In this document: piece by piece, positions 36,382 to 45,799 of the stretch
Numbering within the stretch: position 1 is the first letter of the stretch
Layout of the letters: every line of letters begins with the position of its first letter
Assembly: GCA_963733905.1 (NCBI GenBank)
Contig: CAVTEU010000007.1
Span: 620,001 to 684,000 of the forward strand
Direction of reading: 5' to 3'
From: DATADW01 sp963733905
Lineage (GTDB): Bacteria > Actinomycetota > Acidimicrobiia > Spongiisociales > DATADW01
Length of the DNA stretch: 64,000 nucleotides
Notes under the pieces: generated by a model
What the model was told of the DNA's origin: nothing
What the model saw: only the letters and a program-made list of their open reading frames with translations
The model's database searches: none
Made by a program: the position numbers and the translations under genes

Positions 36382-37996
36382 GTGTCGCTCGCCGTCCAGA
36401 CCAGCTTTGACGACCTCGGCACACCGCTCTTCGACGTGCCTTTCTGCGTGCTCGACCTGGAGACGACGGGCGGGTCGCCTGTCGATTGCGGGATCACCGA
36501 GATCGGGGCGGTGAAGGTTCGCCGGGGCGAGGTGCTCGGGCACGTTCCAGACGCTCGTCGACCCGGGGACACCGATCCCGCCGTTCATCACGATCCTCAC
36601 CGGGATCACCCACGCCATGGTGGTGCGGGCGCCGTCGATCGAGACCGCCCTCCCCTCTTTCCTCGAGTTCATCGGAGACGCCGTGGTGGTCGGTCACAAC
36701 GTCCGGTTCGACCTCTCCTTCATCCGTGCCGCAGCGCTCTCCCTCGGATACCCGCCGCCGGCCAATCGTTCGGTCGACACCGCGGCGCTGGCCCGCCGGC
36801 TGTGGCGGGAGGAGGTTCCCAACCTGCGGCTGGCGACGCTCGCCGCCCACGTGCGATCCCCGGTCACCCCGATCCACCGCGGCACTCGAGGACGCCACCG
36901 CCACGCTCCACGTCCTCTATGCGCTCGCTGGAGCGGGCGGGGACCATCGGGGTGACCGTGCTCGAGGACCTGCTGCAGCTCCCCACCGCCCGAGGTGCCC
37001 CGCACTACCGCAAGATCAGGCTCGGCGACCGCCTCCCCCGGCTCCCCGGCGTCTACCTCTTCCGCGACCGGAACGGGGCGGTGATATACGTCGGCAAGGC
37101 GAAGAACCTGCGCACCCGGGTCCGCTCCTACTTCTACGGGGACGAGCGCCGCAGCGTCGCCACCATGCTGCGCGAGCTGGAGTCGATCGACCACCGGGTG
37201 TGCCAGAGCGAGCTCGACGCCGAGGTCACCGAGCTGCGGATGATCCACCAGCACAGGCCCCGTCACAACCGGAGGTCGCGTCCCACGGCAGCTCACTGGG
37301 TGCGGCTCACCGACGACCGCTTCCCCCGTCTCTCGCTGGCGCGCACCGTCAAGGAGAAGGCGCTCTTCCATCTCGGCCCCTTCCGGAGCAGGCGGGCCGC
37401 GGAGGTGGTGCTCACCGCCATGTGGGATGCGGTGCCCATACGGAGGTGCTCGGGCAAGCCGGGGTCGAGGGACGGCCGCTGTGCGCCCGCCCAGATGGGT
37501 CTCGCCCGCTGTCCCGTGCGACGGGTCGCTCGACGAGCACGATTACCGCGAGGTGATCGACCTGGTGATCGAGGCGGTGGAGCGGCAACCGGCGCTGCTC
37601 CTCGACCCGCTCATCGAGAAGATGCAACAACACGCCGGGGGACAGCGGTTCGAGGAAGCGGGATGGGTGCGCGACCGGCACCGGGCGCTGGCCAGGGCTC
37701 TGGAGCGGAGACGAGCGTGGCAGGCGATGGGGCGGGCGGGCACCGTCTGGGCGGAAGGGGCCGACGGGTCGGGGGCGGCGGTGGAGCGTGGCCGGCTGGT
37801 GGCGGCATGGAACGGCGACCAGCCGCTCATCGCCGCCCCGGATGCCACCGACAGCCCGCTCCCCGAGGTGCCGCTCTCGGTGGGCGAGGCGGAAGAGGCG
37901 CACCTCGTGTGGAAATGGCTCAACGCACCGGCGACCAGGTTGCTCGACGTGTCCGGCTTGTTCGTCATGCCGGCTTCACCGATAACGGCGATATAG
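36382..37996 (+). CDS. DEDDh exonuclease fused to UvrC-like GIY-YIG nuclease (frameshifted)
   Basis: The N-terminal ~200 residues are a DnaQ-type 3'-5' exonuclease: FCVLDLETTGGSP (D-x-E), VVVGHNVRFDLSFIRAA and, in the shifted frame, an IHR.LEDATATLHV-type H-x5-D motif. The GIY-YIG domain follows: RLPGVYLFRDRNGAVIYVGK, AKNLRTRVRSYF and SELDAEVTELRMIHQHRPRH. The C-terminal part resembles the UvrB-interaction region of UvrC (KMQQHAGGQRFEEAGWVRDR). Breaks lie near 36545, 36885 and 37515. The architecture is that of the mycobacterial DnaQ-UvrC fusion (Rv2191 type) and related to Cho. The start is GTG 36382. The SOS box supports a role in DNA damage repair. Confidence 0.85.
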
Positions 37997-38047
37997 GTCG
38001 AACGGCGGCCCACCGCTCTTGGCGGCACGCTCACTACCGTCCCACGG

Positions 38048-40060
38048 ATGCGGTTCACCGTGCGCCCCGGCTCCGATCCCCTCGCCGCCGCCGACCGCAC
38101 GCTGCTCGCCGCGCTCGGGCTCCCCTCCGGCGGGGTGGTTGCGGTGGGTAGCTCGCACTACTGATACGACCGGGAAACGTGCCCGAGCCGACTGCGTTGC
38201 TGTTGGGGCCGGCCGCCATGGCCAACGCCGGGGTCGAGGCGGGCCAGGTGGTGGACGTGAAGCGGGCGCTGCTCACCTCGGCGCGCCGGGTCACCCTGGC
38301 CGGTGAGGCCCTCCCCGCCGAGCCGAGGTCCCTGGTCCATGCATTGCAGGGACGCCCGGTGACCGCGGGCGACCGTGTGACCATCGATCCCTCTTACCTC
38401 GCCGCCGCCGAACCCGTCACCATCGAGATCCTCGTGGTCGAGCCCGACCACGCCGGCCTCGTCGGGCCGGGGACCGTGTTCGCCACCGTGGGAGGGGCGC
38501 CGCCTGTCCTTGCCGCCAGGGTTGACGCCATCCAGGTCGCCCCGGGGACGCCAACAACAGCCGAGGCACTCCTCGCCGGGCTCGACACCGAGCTCGAGGT
38601 GCTCACCGGGTGGCTGTCATTGCTCACATCGCCCGACGACCTCCCCGCGGCATGGGGTCTCCCCCGGGTGGCCGGGGTGCTGCTCGAAGGTCCAAACGGT
38701 GTTGGCAAGTCCGAGTTGGTGCGGGCGGCGGCCACCGCCGCCGGTGCCGGTGTGAACGAGGTCTCGCTCGATCAGGTCTTCAAGCCGGAACGGCTGCTCG
38801 ACGTGCTCGAGAAGGCGGTCAAGGAGGCCTCCATTCCCGCGGTGATCTTCGTGGACCGGATCGAGGCCGTCGCCGGCGACGAGGCGCTATCCCCCTTCCG
38901 CACCCAGGTGGCCGCCATCTTCCGCTGGTTCCTCGACGCAATCGTCGAGCGTGGTCGTCTCGCCTGTGTCCTCGGAGTGGGATCGCGCACCGTGCTCGAC
39001 CCGGCGGTCGCCAACTCAGCACTCCTGCCGAGAACCCTGGCGATCCCGCCGCCCAACCTGGAGCGCCGGGCGCTGCTCTTCCGCGCCGCGCTGGCACGGG
39101 TTCCATCGGAGGAACTGGACCACGACCGGCTCGCCGCCCGGTCCGCCGGGTTCTCGGGGGCCGACATCCTGGCGGCGGTGATCCACGCCTCCACAACCGT
39201 GGCCCGCACCGGGGGACGGCTGACCACCGACCAGGTGATGGAGGCGATCGAGGACACCACCCCCTCGCTCGGGTCGGTGCCCATGGGCGAGATGCCCTCA
39301 TACGGGTTCGACAAGGTCGCCAACCTCGAGGACGTCAAACAGCGGCTCACCGAGGCGGTCATCTGGCCGGTCACCGAGCCGGAGCGGTTCGCCCGGATGG
39401 GGATCGAACCGCCCCGTGGGGTCCTCCTCCACGGGCCTCCCGGCACCGGCAAGACATTCGTCGTCCGGGCGCTGGCGCACGAGGCCGGTGCCGCCTTCTT
39501 CTCGGTCAAGGGCGCAGAACTGCTCGACAAGTTCGTCGGCGAGTCGGAAAGGGGGGTGCGGGAGCTCTTTGCCCGGGCCCGCGGGAGCGGCGCCCTCGAT
39601 CCTCTTCTTTGACGAGTTCGATGCGCTGGCGCCGGTGCGGGGTCGCTCCACCACGACCGTGACCGATTCGGTGGTCGCAGCCCTCCTCACCGAGATCGAC
39701 GGTGTATCCGCCCGGGGCGACGTGGCGGTGATCGCGGCGACCAACCGCCCCGACTTGATCGACCCTGCCCTGCTGCGCGCCGGGCGTTTCGAGGTGCAGA
39801 TCGAGCTCAGCCTGCCAAACGCGACCGCCCGCGCCGCCATGCTCGAGATGACCGACGTCCCCTTCGCCGCCGAGGTCGAACTGTCTCGGCTCGCCGAGAT
39901 GACCGATGGGCTGTCCTTCGCCGATCTCGACGGGATGCTCCGTGAGGCTGCACTCACCGTCCTGCGGTCAAGAAGCGACCGGCTCGAGGTGGGATGGCCC
40001 GAACTGGAGGCGGCGCTCGCCAGGTACCGGTCAAGGGTCGGCGAACCCGGGGCGGCATGA
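38048..40060 (+). CDS. CDC48/VAT-like double AAA+ ATPase (frameshifted)
   Basis: Starts MRFTVRPGSDPLAAADRTLL at ATG 38048; a break near 38150 separates this from a CDC48 N-domain-like barrel (PEPTALLLGPAAMANAGVEA). The first AAA module has Walker A EGPNGVGKSEL, but Walker B is degenerate (AVIFVDRIEAV, Asp-Arg in place of Asp-Glu), so it may bind but not hydrolyse ATP. The second module is intact: HGPPGTGKTF, LFFDEFDALAPV, AATNRPDLIDPALLRAGRFE. A second break is near 39595. About 670 residues in all. Homologues in mycobacteria (Rv0435c type) are CDC48-like unfoldases of uncertain role. The stop overlaps the FNT gene (ATGA). Confidence 0.85.
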
Positions 40061-40833
40061 GCCCGGCGCAGCGGGAGGAAGAAGACACCGGTTCGGAACC
40101 CGAGAAGACTCTCGACGATGCAGCCGAAGAGGGCACGCGCAAGGTAGAGCGCACCGTCCTCTCAACATTGACCGCCGGTCTGCTCGGCGGCGCCGAGATC
40201 GCACTCGGCGTCCTGGCGCTGCTGGCGGTGCTCGGCGAGACCGGCGACCCAGTGCTCGCTGCGCTCGCTTTCACCGTCGGCTACATCGCCATCACCCTTT
40301 CCGGGGACGAGTTGTTCACCGAGGGCTTCCTCATCCCGATCGCCGCGGTAGTTCGGGGGCCGGCGTCGTGGCTGGATGTATTCCGGCTCTGGTCGCTGAC
40401 GCTTCTGTCCAACCTGGCAGGCGGTTGGCTGGTCATGTTCCTGGTCACTTCCGCCTACCCCGATCTGTTGGACGCATCGGAGGAGGTGGCGGGCAATTAT
40501 CTGGACCTCGGGGTGACCTGGGCGGGTTTTGCCGCCGCCGTGCTCGCCGGGCTTGCCATCACCCTGCTGACCTGGATCCACAAGTCCTACGAGCAGATCG
40601 GCGCCAGGGTGATCTCGGCGATCGCCTTCGGTTTCCTCCTCGCCGTGGTCCCGCTCAACCACGGCGTGGTGGCCTCGCTGGAGATGTTCGCCGCCATCCT
40701 CGGCGGTGGTTCGATCGACTACTCCGATTGGGCGCCGCTCGCCGGCTGGGCGATCCTGGGCAACCTCGTCGGCGGGCTGCTGCTCGTCACCATGGTCAAG
40801 TTCTTCGAGGTCCGTTCCGAGGAGTCGGAGTGA
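40057..40833 (+). CDS. Formate/nitrite transporter (FNT) family channel
   Basis: 258 residues. After a charged cytoplasmic N-terminus, six membrane helices of the FNT fold can be traced: VLSTLTAGLLGGAEIALGVL, LAALAFTVGYIAITLSGDEL (broken helix with the LSGDELFTEGF constriction loop), LLSNLAGGWLVMFLVTSAYP, FAAAVLAGLAITLLTWIHKS, VISAIAFGFLLAVVPLNHGV and WAILGNLVGGLLLVTMVKFF. FNT proteins pass formate, nitrite or similar small anions. The 'SGDEL' form resembles a subgroup often called YfdC-like, whose substrate is uncertain. The gene is coupled to the AAA+ ATPase by an ATGA overlap. Confidence 0.85.
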   Translation: MSPAQREEEDTGSEPEKTLDDAAEEGTRKVERTVLSTLTAGLLGGAEIALGVLALLAVLGETGDPVLAALAFTVGYIAITLSGDELFTEGFLIPIAAVVRGPASWLDVFRLWSLTLLSNLAGGWLVMFLVTSAYPDLLDASEEVAGNYLDLGVTWAGFAAAVLAGLAITLLTWIHKSYEQIGARVISAIAFGFLLAVVPLNHGVVASLEMFAAILGGGSIDYSDWAPLAGWAILGNLVGGLLLVTMVKFFEVRSEESE

Positions 40834-40844
40834 TCACTATCGCG

Positions 40845-41555
40845 TCATCGGGCGGCGGCGACGGCCGCACTCAGCGTGAACCGGCCCTCATAGAGCGCAC
40901 GGCCGATCACCACAGCTTCGGCGCCGGCCGCGGCCAGCGCCCTGATGTCATCGAGCGAGCCGACCCCACCCGAGGCGATGACCTTCAACTCACCGGCCAA
41001 CAGCCCCACCTCGGCCAACAGCCCGAGATCGGGCCCGCTCATCGTGCCGTCCCGACCGATCGAGGTGAGCAGAACCCGCTCCAAGCCCATCGGTGACAGA
41101 GCGCCGACGACATCAGCGAGCTCCCGTCCAGGGTCGATCCACCCCGAACCGGCGGCGCGCCCGTCCCGCACATCGAGCGCGACCACTACCCGAGCCGGCC
41201 CCACCTCGGAGAGGAGCGAATCGATCATCTCTGGCGACCACACCGCGGCCGTTCCCAGGACCACCCGCTCCGCACCGGCGGCAAGCGCCTGGAGCGCAAA
41301 GTCCAAAGATCGGATGCCACCACCGACCTGGAAAGGGACGCCAGACCGTGCCATGGCCCGCCAGAGCGCCGGGTCGGGTATGCCGGAGCGGGCACCTTCC
41401 AGATCGACGACATGGACCAGTTCGGCACCAGCGCCTGCCCAGTGACCGCCCCACGCCAAGGCGTCCCCGCCGTAGTCGGTCACCTGGCGGTAGTCCCCTT
41501 CAACGAGACGGACCACCGTTCCATGGAGGACGTCGATTGCGGGGACGACGAGCAT
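40845..41555 (-). CDS. hisA: Phosphoribosylformimino-AICAR phosphate isomerase
   Basis: 236 residues, a TIM barrel with the two HisA phosphate sites: LVVPAIDVLHGTVVRLVEGD, QVGGGIRSLDFALQAL, VVVALDVRDGRAAGSGW (catalytic Asp) and TSIGRDGTMSGPDLGL, KVIASGGVGSLDDIRAL. It catalyses the Amadori isomerisation of ProFAR to PRFAR. GGGAGG lies upstream of ATG 41555. It is transcribed divergently from hisR-hisG across the 26-bp palindrome. Actinobacterial homologues (PriA) may also act in tryptophan synthesis; no feature seen here decides this. Confidence 0.92.
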   Translation of the reverse strand: MLVVPAIDVLHGTVVRLVEGDYRQVTDYGGDALAWGGHWAGAGAELVHVVDLEGARSGIPDPALWRAMARSGVPFQVGGGIRSLDFALQALAAGAERVVLGTAAVWSPEMIDSLLSEVGPARVVVALDVRDGRAAGSGWIDPGRELADVVGALSPMGLERVLLTSIGRDGTMSGPDLGLLAEVGLLAGELKVIASGGVGSLDDIRALAAAGAEAVVIGRALYEGRFTLSAAVAAAR

Positions 41556-41572
41556 TCGGTTGACAACCTCCC

Positions 41573-41598
41573 AACTGTTGTAGCATGCTACAACAGTT
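41573..41598. promoter_or_regulatory. 26-bp perfect palindrome, histidine operator
   Basis: The half-site AACTGTTGTAGCA is followed exactly by its complement, centred between 41585 and 41586. It lies between divergent hisA and hisR-hisGDCBHF-hisIE. TTGACA (41560-41565) precedes it on the plus strand and the symmetric TAGCAT inside it can serve as a -10 in either direction, although the plus-strand spacing is short (15 nt). It is the probable binding site of the TrpR/YerC-like protein encoded next to it. Confidence 0.75.
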
Positions 41599-41626
41599 AG
41601 ACACCGACGCACGAGGACGCCGAACA

Positions 41627-41929
41627 GTGACAAGCCCTGACGATTGGAGGACCGACGACACCGACCTCCTCTGCGAGGCTCTTCTGTCGCTGGAGACGGT
41701 CGACGAGGCATCCCAGTTCTTGAGGGATCTCTGCACCCGGCGAGAGCTCACCGAGATGGCACACCGTTGGGCGGTGGCTCGCCTTCTTGATCGCGGCCTC
41801 CCCTACCGGGAGATCGCCGACCAGGTGGGTGCCTCGACCGCCACCGTGACCCGGATCAACGAGTGGCTCCACCACGGTGCCGGCGGTTACCGGCTGGTCC
41901 TCGACCGCATCGGGGCGGGATCGACATGA
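41627..41929 (+). CDS. TrpR/YerC-family regulator, probable histidine repressor
   Basis: 100 residues. The whole protein fits the TrpR-like helix-turn-helix family of YerC/YecD type: LLSLETVDEASQFLRDLCTR, RELTEMAHRWAVARLLDRGL, then the DNA-binding helices YREIADQVGASTATVTRINE. The start was set at GTG 41627 behind GAGGA; the upstream in-frame ATG 41585 lies inside the palindrome and is unlikely. The stop overlaps hisG (ATGA). Being first in the his operon beside a perfect palindrome makes it a histidine-responsive autoregulated repressor by inference; HisR/YerC proteins have been predicted to do this in other phyla. Confidence 0.85.
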   Translation: MTSPDDWRTDDTDLLCEALLSLETVDEASQFLRDLCTRRELTEMAHRWAVARLLDRGLPYREIADQVGASTATVTRINEWLHHGAGGYRLVLDRIGAGST

Positions 41930-42795
41930 CCACCGCTCAACGGGTGCTCCGTCTCGCCGTTCCCAACAAGGGACGCCTCCAGGAACCGTCCGCCTCATTG
42001 CTGCGCGATGCCGGGCTGGTGTTCGAGCAGACCGAGCGCTCGCTATCGGTGAGGGTGAGCAACGTCGATCTCGATCTTCTCTTCGTCAGGGCCGAGGACG
42101 TCCCCGAGTTGGTGGCAGATGGTGTGGTCGACCTGGGGATCACCGGGCAGGACCTCCTCGCCGAGCACGGAGGTGAGCCGGAGGTGCTCGCCGAGCTCGG
42201 GTTCGGCCATTGCCGGCTGGCGGTCGCCGTACCCGCCGGATCGGCAATCGAGAAGCCGGAGGAGCTGGCCGGTTTGAGGGTGGCTACCGCCCACCCCAGG
42301 GTGACCGCCCGCTACTTCGAGGACCTCGGGGTGAGCGTCGACATCATCCCGTTGCGCGGCTCGGTGGAGGTCGCACCGACGCTCGGTGTGGCCGACGCCA
42401 TCGTCGATCTCGTCTCCACCGGGAGCACGCTCCTGGTCAACGGCCTGCGCGTGGTTGGCACCCTGCTCGCCAGCGAGGCGGTCCTGGTGGCGGGGGCAAC
42501 CTCCCGCAGGGAGCGCTCCTCGAAGGTGGCCGAGGTGTCCACCGCGTTGACCGCTGTCGTCTCTGGGAGGCGTCGCCGCTACGTGCTGCTCAACGCCCCG
42601 GTGGAGGCGGTCGGCAGGATCGGTGAGGTCATACCGGGGCTGGAGGCCCCCACGGTGGTGCCGCTCGCCGAGCAGGGATGGGTGGCGGTGCACTCGGTGG
42701 TGGATGCAGACGACGTATGGAACGTGCTTCCCGAGTTGGAGGCAGCCGGGGCCAAGGGGATCTTGGTTCTTCGGATCGAGCAGTTGATCCCGTGA
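41926..42795 (+). CDS. hisG: ATP phosphoribosyltransferase, long form
   Basis: 289 residues, so the long HisG form with its own C-terminal regulatory domain; no HisZ is needed. Motifs: LRLAVPNKGRLQEPSASLLR, VRAEDVPELVADGVVDLGIT, the PRPP loop DAIVDLVSTGSTLLVNGL and the regulatory domain GLEAPTVVPLAEQGWVAVHS with GAKGILVLRIEQLIP. It joins ATP and PRPP, the first and feedback-inhibited step of histidine synthesis. Confidence 0.94.
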   Translation: MTTAQRVLRLAVPNKGRLQEPSASLLRDAGLVFEQTERSLSVRVSNVDLDLLFVRAEDVPELVADGVVDLGITGQDLLAEHGGEPEVLAELGFGHCRLAVAVPAGSAIEKPEELAGLRVATAHPRVTARYFEDLGVSVDIIPLRGSVEVAPTLGVADAIVDLVSTGSTLLVNGLRVVGTLLASEAVLVAGATSRRERSSKVAEVSTALTAVVSGRRRRYVLLNAPVEAVGRIGEVIPGLEAPTVVPLAEQGWVAVHSVVDADDVWNVLPELEAAGAKGILVLRIEQLIP

Positions 42796-42874
42796 CCGGG
42801 ATCGCCGACCGACATGTCTCGGCCTGGCCGTTCCTCCTGCCATGCGCAGTCCACCGGGTCGAGGATGCCAAGCC

Positions 42875-44167
42875 GTGCTGACCAGGATCGTGCTCGAGAC
42901 ACTGACGCCCGAGGAGCGGCGAGCGCTCACCCGGCGATCGGCGGTCCCCGACAGAGCAGTGATGGAGGGAGCGGCTGCCATCGTCGACGCAGTCGCCGCC
43001 GGAGGCGATGCCGCCCTCGCCGAGGCGGGGAGAAAGCACGGCGGAAGCCGGAGCGGGAGCCTGCTGGTGTCGAAGGAGGAGCAGCGCGAGGCGCTGGCGG
43101 CGATTCCGCAACCGGTGCGGGTAGCGCTGGAGCGGTCAATCGAGGCGGTGACCGCCTTCCACCGGGTCCAGGTCCCGACCGATGTCACCGTGGAGACAAC
43201 CCCCGGCGTCGTGGTCGAGCGCCGCTGGTCGCCGCTGCGCCGTGTGGCGGCCTACGTCCCCGGAGGGCTTGCCGCCTATCCATCGACCCTGGTGATGATG
43301 GTCGTCCCCGCACGGCTCGCCGGTGTCGGTGAGGTCGTGATCGCCAGCCCGGCGGGCCCAGACGGGACCTTGCCTTCGGTGCTGCTGGCTGCGGCCGGCA
43401 TGCTCGAAGTGGACGAGTTCTACGCCATGGGCGGGGCACAGGCGGTGGCTGCGCTGGCGTACGGGACCGAAACGATCGAGCGGGTGGACAAGATCGTCGG
43501 CCCGGGCAACCCGTGGGTGACCGCGGCCAAGCTGGCTGTGCTCGGCGTCTGCGGCATCGACCTCCCCGCCGGGCCGAGCGAGGTCTGCGTCCTCGCCGAC
43601 AATTCCGCCGACCCGAGGCTGGTCGCCATCGACCTCCTCTGCCAGGCCGAGCATGGGCCCGACTCCCCAGCCGTGCTGGTCACCACCGATCCGTGGCTGG
43701 CGGACCGGGTGGACGCCGAGATCGGGCGCCTCCTCCCCCTGCTCGACCGCAACGAGATACTGGAGAAGGCGCTCGCCGACCACGGGATTGCGGTGATCGC
43801 AGGTGATCATTCCGAGGCGGTCGAATTCGCCGAGCAGTATTCCGGCGAGCACGTCACCATCCTCACCTCGGACCCGAGGACCGACGCCAAGACCATCACA
43901 TCCGCCGGGTCGGTCTTTGTCGGTCGCTGGTCACCCGAGTCGGCCGGGGACTATGCCACCGGGGCCAACCACGTCCTCCCCACCGGTGGGCTCGCCAGCG
44001 CATACGGCCCGCTTGCGGTGGAGGACTTCGGTTCGTGGCGCCAGGTGCAGACGCTCACCGAGGAAGGTCTCCGCCGGCTGCGGCCGACCATCGCCGCCTT
44101 GGCCGATGCAGAGGGCCTGACCGCCCACCGGCTGGCGGCGGAGCTCCGCTTCGAGGGCGAGACGTGA
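42875..44167 (+). CDS. hisD: Histidinol dehydrogenase
   Basis: 430 residues. Zn and substrate motifs are present: AYVPGGLAAYPSTLVMMVVP, VDEFYAMGGAQAVAALAYGT, KIVGPGNPWVTAAK, DLPAGPSEVCVLAD and LCQAEHGPDSPAVLVT, with the catalytic Glu/His near YSGEHVTIL and GANHVLPT. It oxidises L-histidinol to histidine using two NAD+. GTG 42875 was chosen because GAGGA lies ~9 nt upstream; the open frame starts 11 codons earlier. The 79-nt gap after hisG is the only real gap in the operon and shows no hairpin that I could recognise. Confidence 0.94.
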   Translation: MLTRIVLETLTPEERRALTRRSAVPDRAVMEGAAAIVDAVAAGGDAALAEAGRKHGGSRSGSLLVSKEEQREALAAIPQPVRVALERSIEAVTAFHRVQVPTDVTVETTPGVVVERRWSPLRRVAAYVPGGLAAYPSTLVMMVVPARLAGVGEVVIASPAGPDGTLPSVLLAAAGMLEVDEFYAMGGAQAVAALAYGTETIERVDKIVGPGNPWVTAAKLAVLGVCGIDLPAGPSEVCVLADNSADPRLVAIDLLCQAEHGPDSPAVLVTTDPWLADRVDAEIGRLLPLLDRNEILEKALADHGIAVIAGDHSEAVEFAEQYSGEHVTILTSDPRTDAKTITSAGSVFVGRWSPESAGDYATGANHVLPTGGLASAYGPLAVEDFGSWRQVQTLTEEGLRRLRPTIAALADAEGLTAHRLAAELRFEGET

Positions 44168-45215
44168 GCCGTCCCGTCTATGTGTGGCAGCCGACGACGG
44201 AGGAGATCGCCACGACGTGCCGGGTTGGATCCCGCCGACGTAGTCCGCTTCGATCACAACACATCCCCGCTCTCCCCCGGCTGGACGGCCGACCTGGCGG
44301 CACGGTTGGCGCCCGGGCTGAACGAGTACCCCGGGCGCCGACTACCTCCCGCTGCGCCAGGCGGTGGCGGGCTATGCGGGCTGCAACCCCGATCAGGTGG
44401 TGCCTGGTGCCGGGGCGGATGAGCTCATCGACCTGTGCGCCCGCGCCTTTCTCCCCGTCGGCGGTATGGCGGTGAGCGCCCCGCCCAGCTATGCCATGTA
44501 CGCCGTCGCCACCGGGCAGCGCGAGGCGAAGCTCGAGCTCGTTTGGCGGGAGCCACCCGACTTCGCCCTGCCCGAGAGGTTTGTGGAAGCTGCCGCCGAG
44601 GCGGACGTTGTCTGGCTCTGCGTCCCCAACAATCCCACCGGCCAACGCGACTCGGACGACGAGATCGAGGCGGTGCTCGGTTCCGGTGCCGGGGTGGTCG
44701 TCATCGACGCCGCATATGCCGAGTTCACCGGCGACCGCTGGGCGCCATGGGTGCAACGGTGGCCGAATCTGGTGGTGCTGGGCACCCTCTCCAAGGCGTT
44801 CTCGCTCGGTGGGATCCGAGTGGGGTACGCCATCACCTCGCCTCCTCTGGCCGCGGAGTTGCACCGCTGCCGGCCGCCGGGAAGCGTGTCGTCTCTCTCC
44901 GCCGCAATCGCTTCGGAGGCGCTGCGCCGGCCGGAGGACGCCGCAGCGATGGTGGCGCTCATCACCCGCGGCCGGACCGAACTGTCGGCCGGGCTGGCCG
45001 CCCTCGGTTGGGACATGCGGCCCAGTGTCTGCAACTTCGTCCTCGGCCGGGTGGGAGCCGATGCCGCAGCGCTGGCCGAGTCGCTGATGTGGGAAGAGGG
45101 CCTGGTGGTCCGCTCCTTCCGCCCCGGGTCGAGGCTCGAGGACCATCTGCGCGTCACGGTGCGGACCCCGGGCGACCACAAGCGACTGCTTTCCGCCCTC
45201 GAGAGGAGATCGTGA
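44164..45215 (+). CDS. hisC: Histidinol-phosphate aminotransferase (two frameshifts)
   Basis: GTG 44164 overlaps the hisD stop. Breaks near 44205 and 44340 affect the N-terminal 60 residues (LDPADVVRFDHNTSPLSPGW, LAPGLNEYPG). The rest is intact: VPGAGADELIDLCARAFLPV, LCVPNNPTGQ, VVIDAAYAEF and the PLP lysine in LGTLSKAFSLGGIRVGYAI, then the C-terminal Arg in HLRVTVRTPGDHKRLL. It transaminates imidazole-acetol phosphate with glutamate. It is fold type I, class II, of normal length (~350). Confidence 0.88.
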
Positions 45216-45799
45216 TGTCACGGACGGCCGAGACGGGCCGCGAGACCCGAGAGACCAAGGTGAGGGTCTCGATCGACCTGGATGGATCGGGCCGGAGCAC
45301 CGTCGCCACCGGCATCGGCTTCCTCGATCACCTGCTCGGATCGCTGGCGCACCACGCCCTCTTCGACCTCGAGATCGAGGCCACGGGAGACCTCGAGGTG
45401 GACGACCACCACACCGTCGAAGATGTCGCTCTTGTGCTCGGCGAGGCCGTCGCCGCCGCGCTCGGCGACCGCTCGGGGATCACCCGGTTCGGCGATGCGG
45501 TGGTTCCCATGGATGAGGCCGTCGCCCACGCCTCAGTCGACGCCGGTGGGCGACCGTTCGCATCCATCGAACTCGAGATGCAAAACGAGCGGATCGGGAA
45601 CCTCTCCACCCAGAACCTGCCGCACGCCCTCGAAGCTTTCTGCAGAACCGCCGGGCTCACCCTCCACCTCCAGGCGAGCGGGCGAAATGACCACCACGTG
45701 GCCGAGGCCGGCTTCAAGGCGCTCGCCCGGGCGCTGCGCGCCGCGGTGGAGATCGATCCGAGGCGTCGGGGGATCCCATCCACCAAGGGTGTCCTGTGA
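45215..45799 (+). CDS. hisB: Imidazoleglycerol-phosphate dehydratase
   Basis: 194 residues, the monofunctional form (no phosphatase domain). Both metal-binding repeats are present: GIGFLDHLLGSLAHHALFDL with DDHHTVEDVALVLGEA, and LPHALEAFCRTAGLTLHL with GRNDHHVAEAGFKALARALR. ATG 45215 shares a base with the hisC stop and has GAGGAG upstream. It dehydrates IGP to imidazole-acetol phosphate with Mn2+. The histidinol-phosphate phosphatase must be encoded elsewhere. Confidence 0.94.
   Translation: MSRTAETGRETRETKVRVSIDLDGSGRSTVATGIGFLDHLLGSLAHHALFDLEIEATGDLEVDDHHTVEDVALVLGEAVAAALGDRSGITRFGDAVVPMDEAVAHASVDAGGRPFASIELEMQNERIGNLSTQNLPHALEAFCRTAGLTLHLQASGRNDHHVAEAGFKALARALRAAVEIDPRRRGIPSTKGVL

Noticed and set aside
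41585..41587. ATG 41585 as the start of the TrpR-like regulator
   Set aside because: It lies in the centre of the operator palindrome and has no ribosome binding site; GTG 41627 follows GAGGA.
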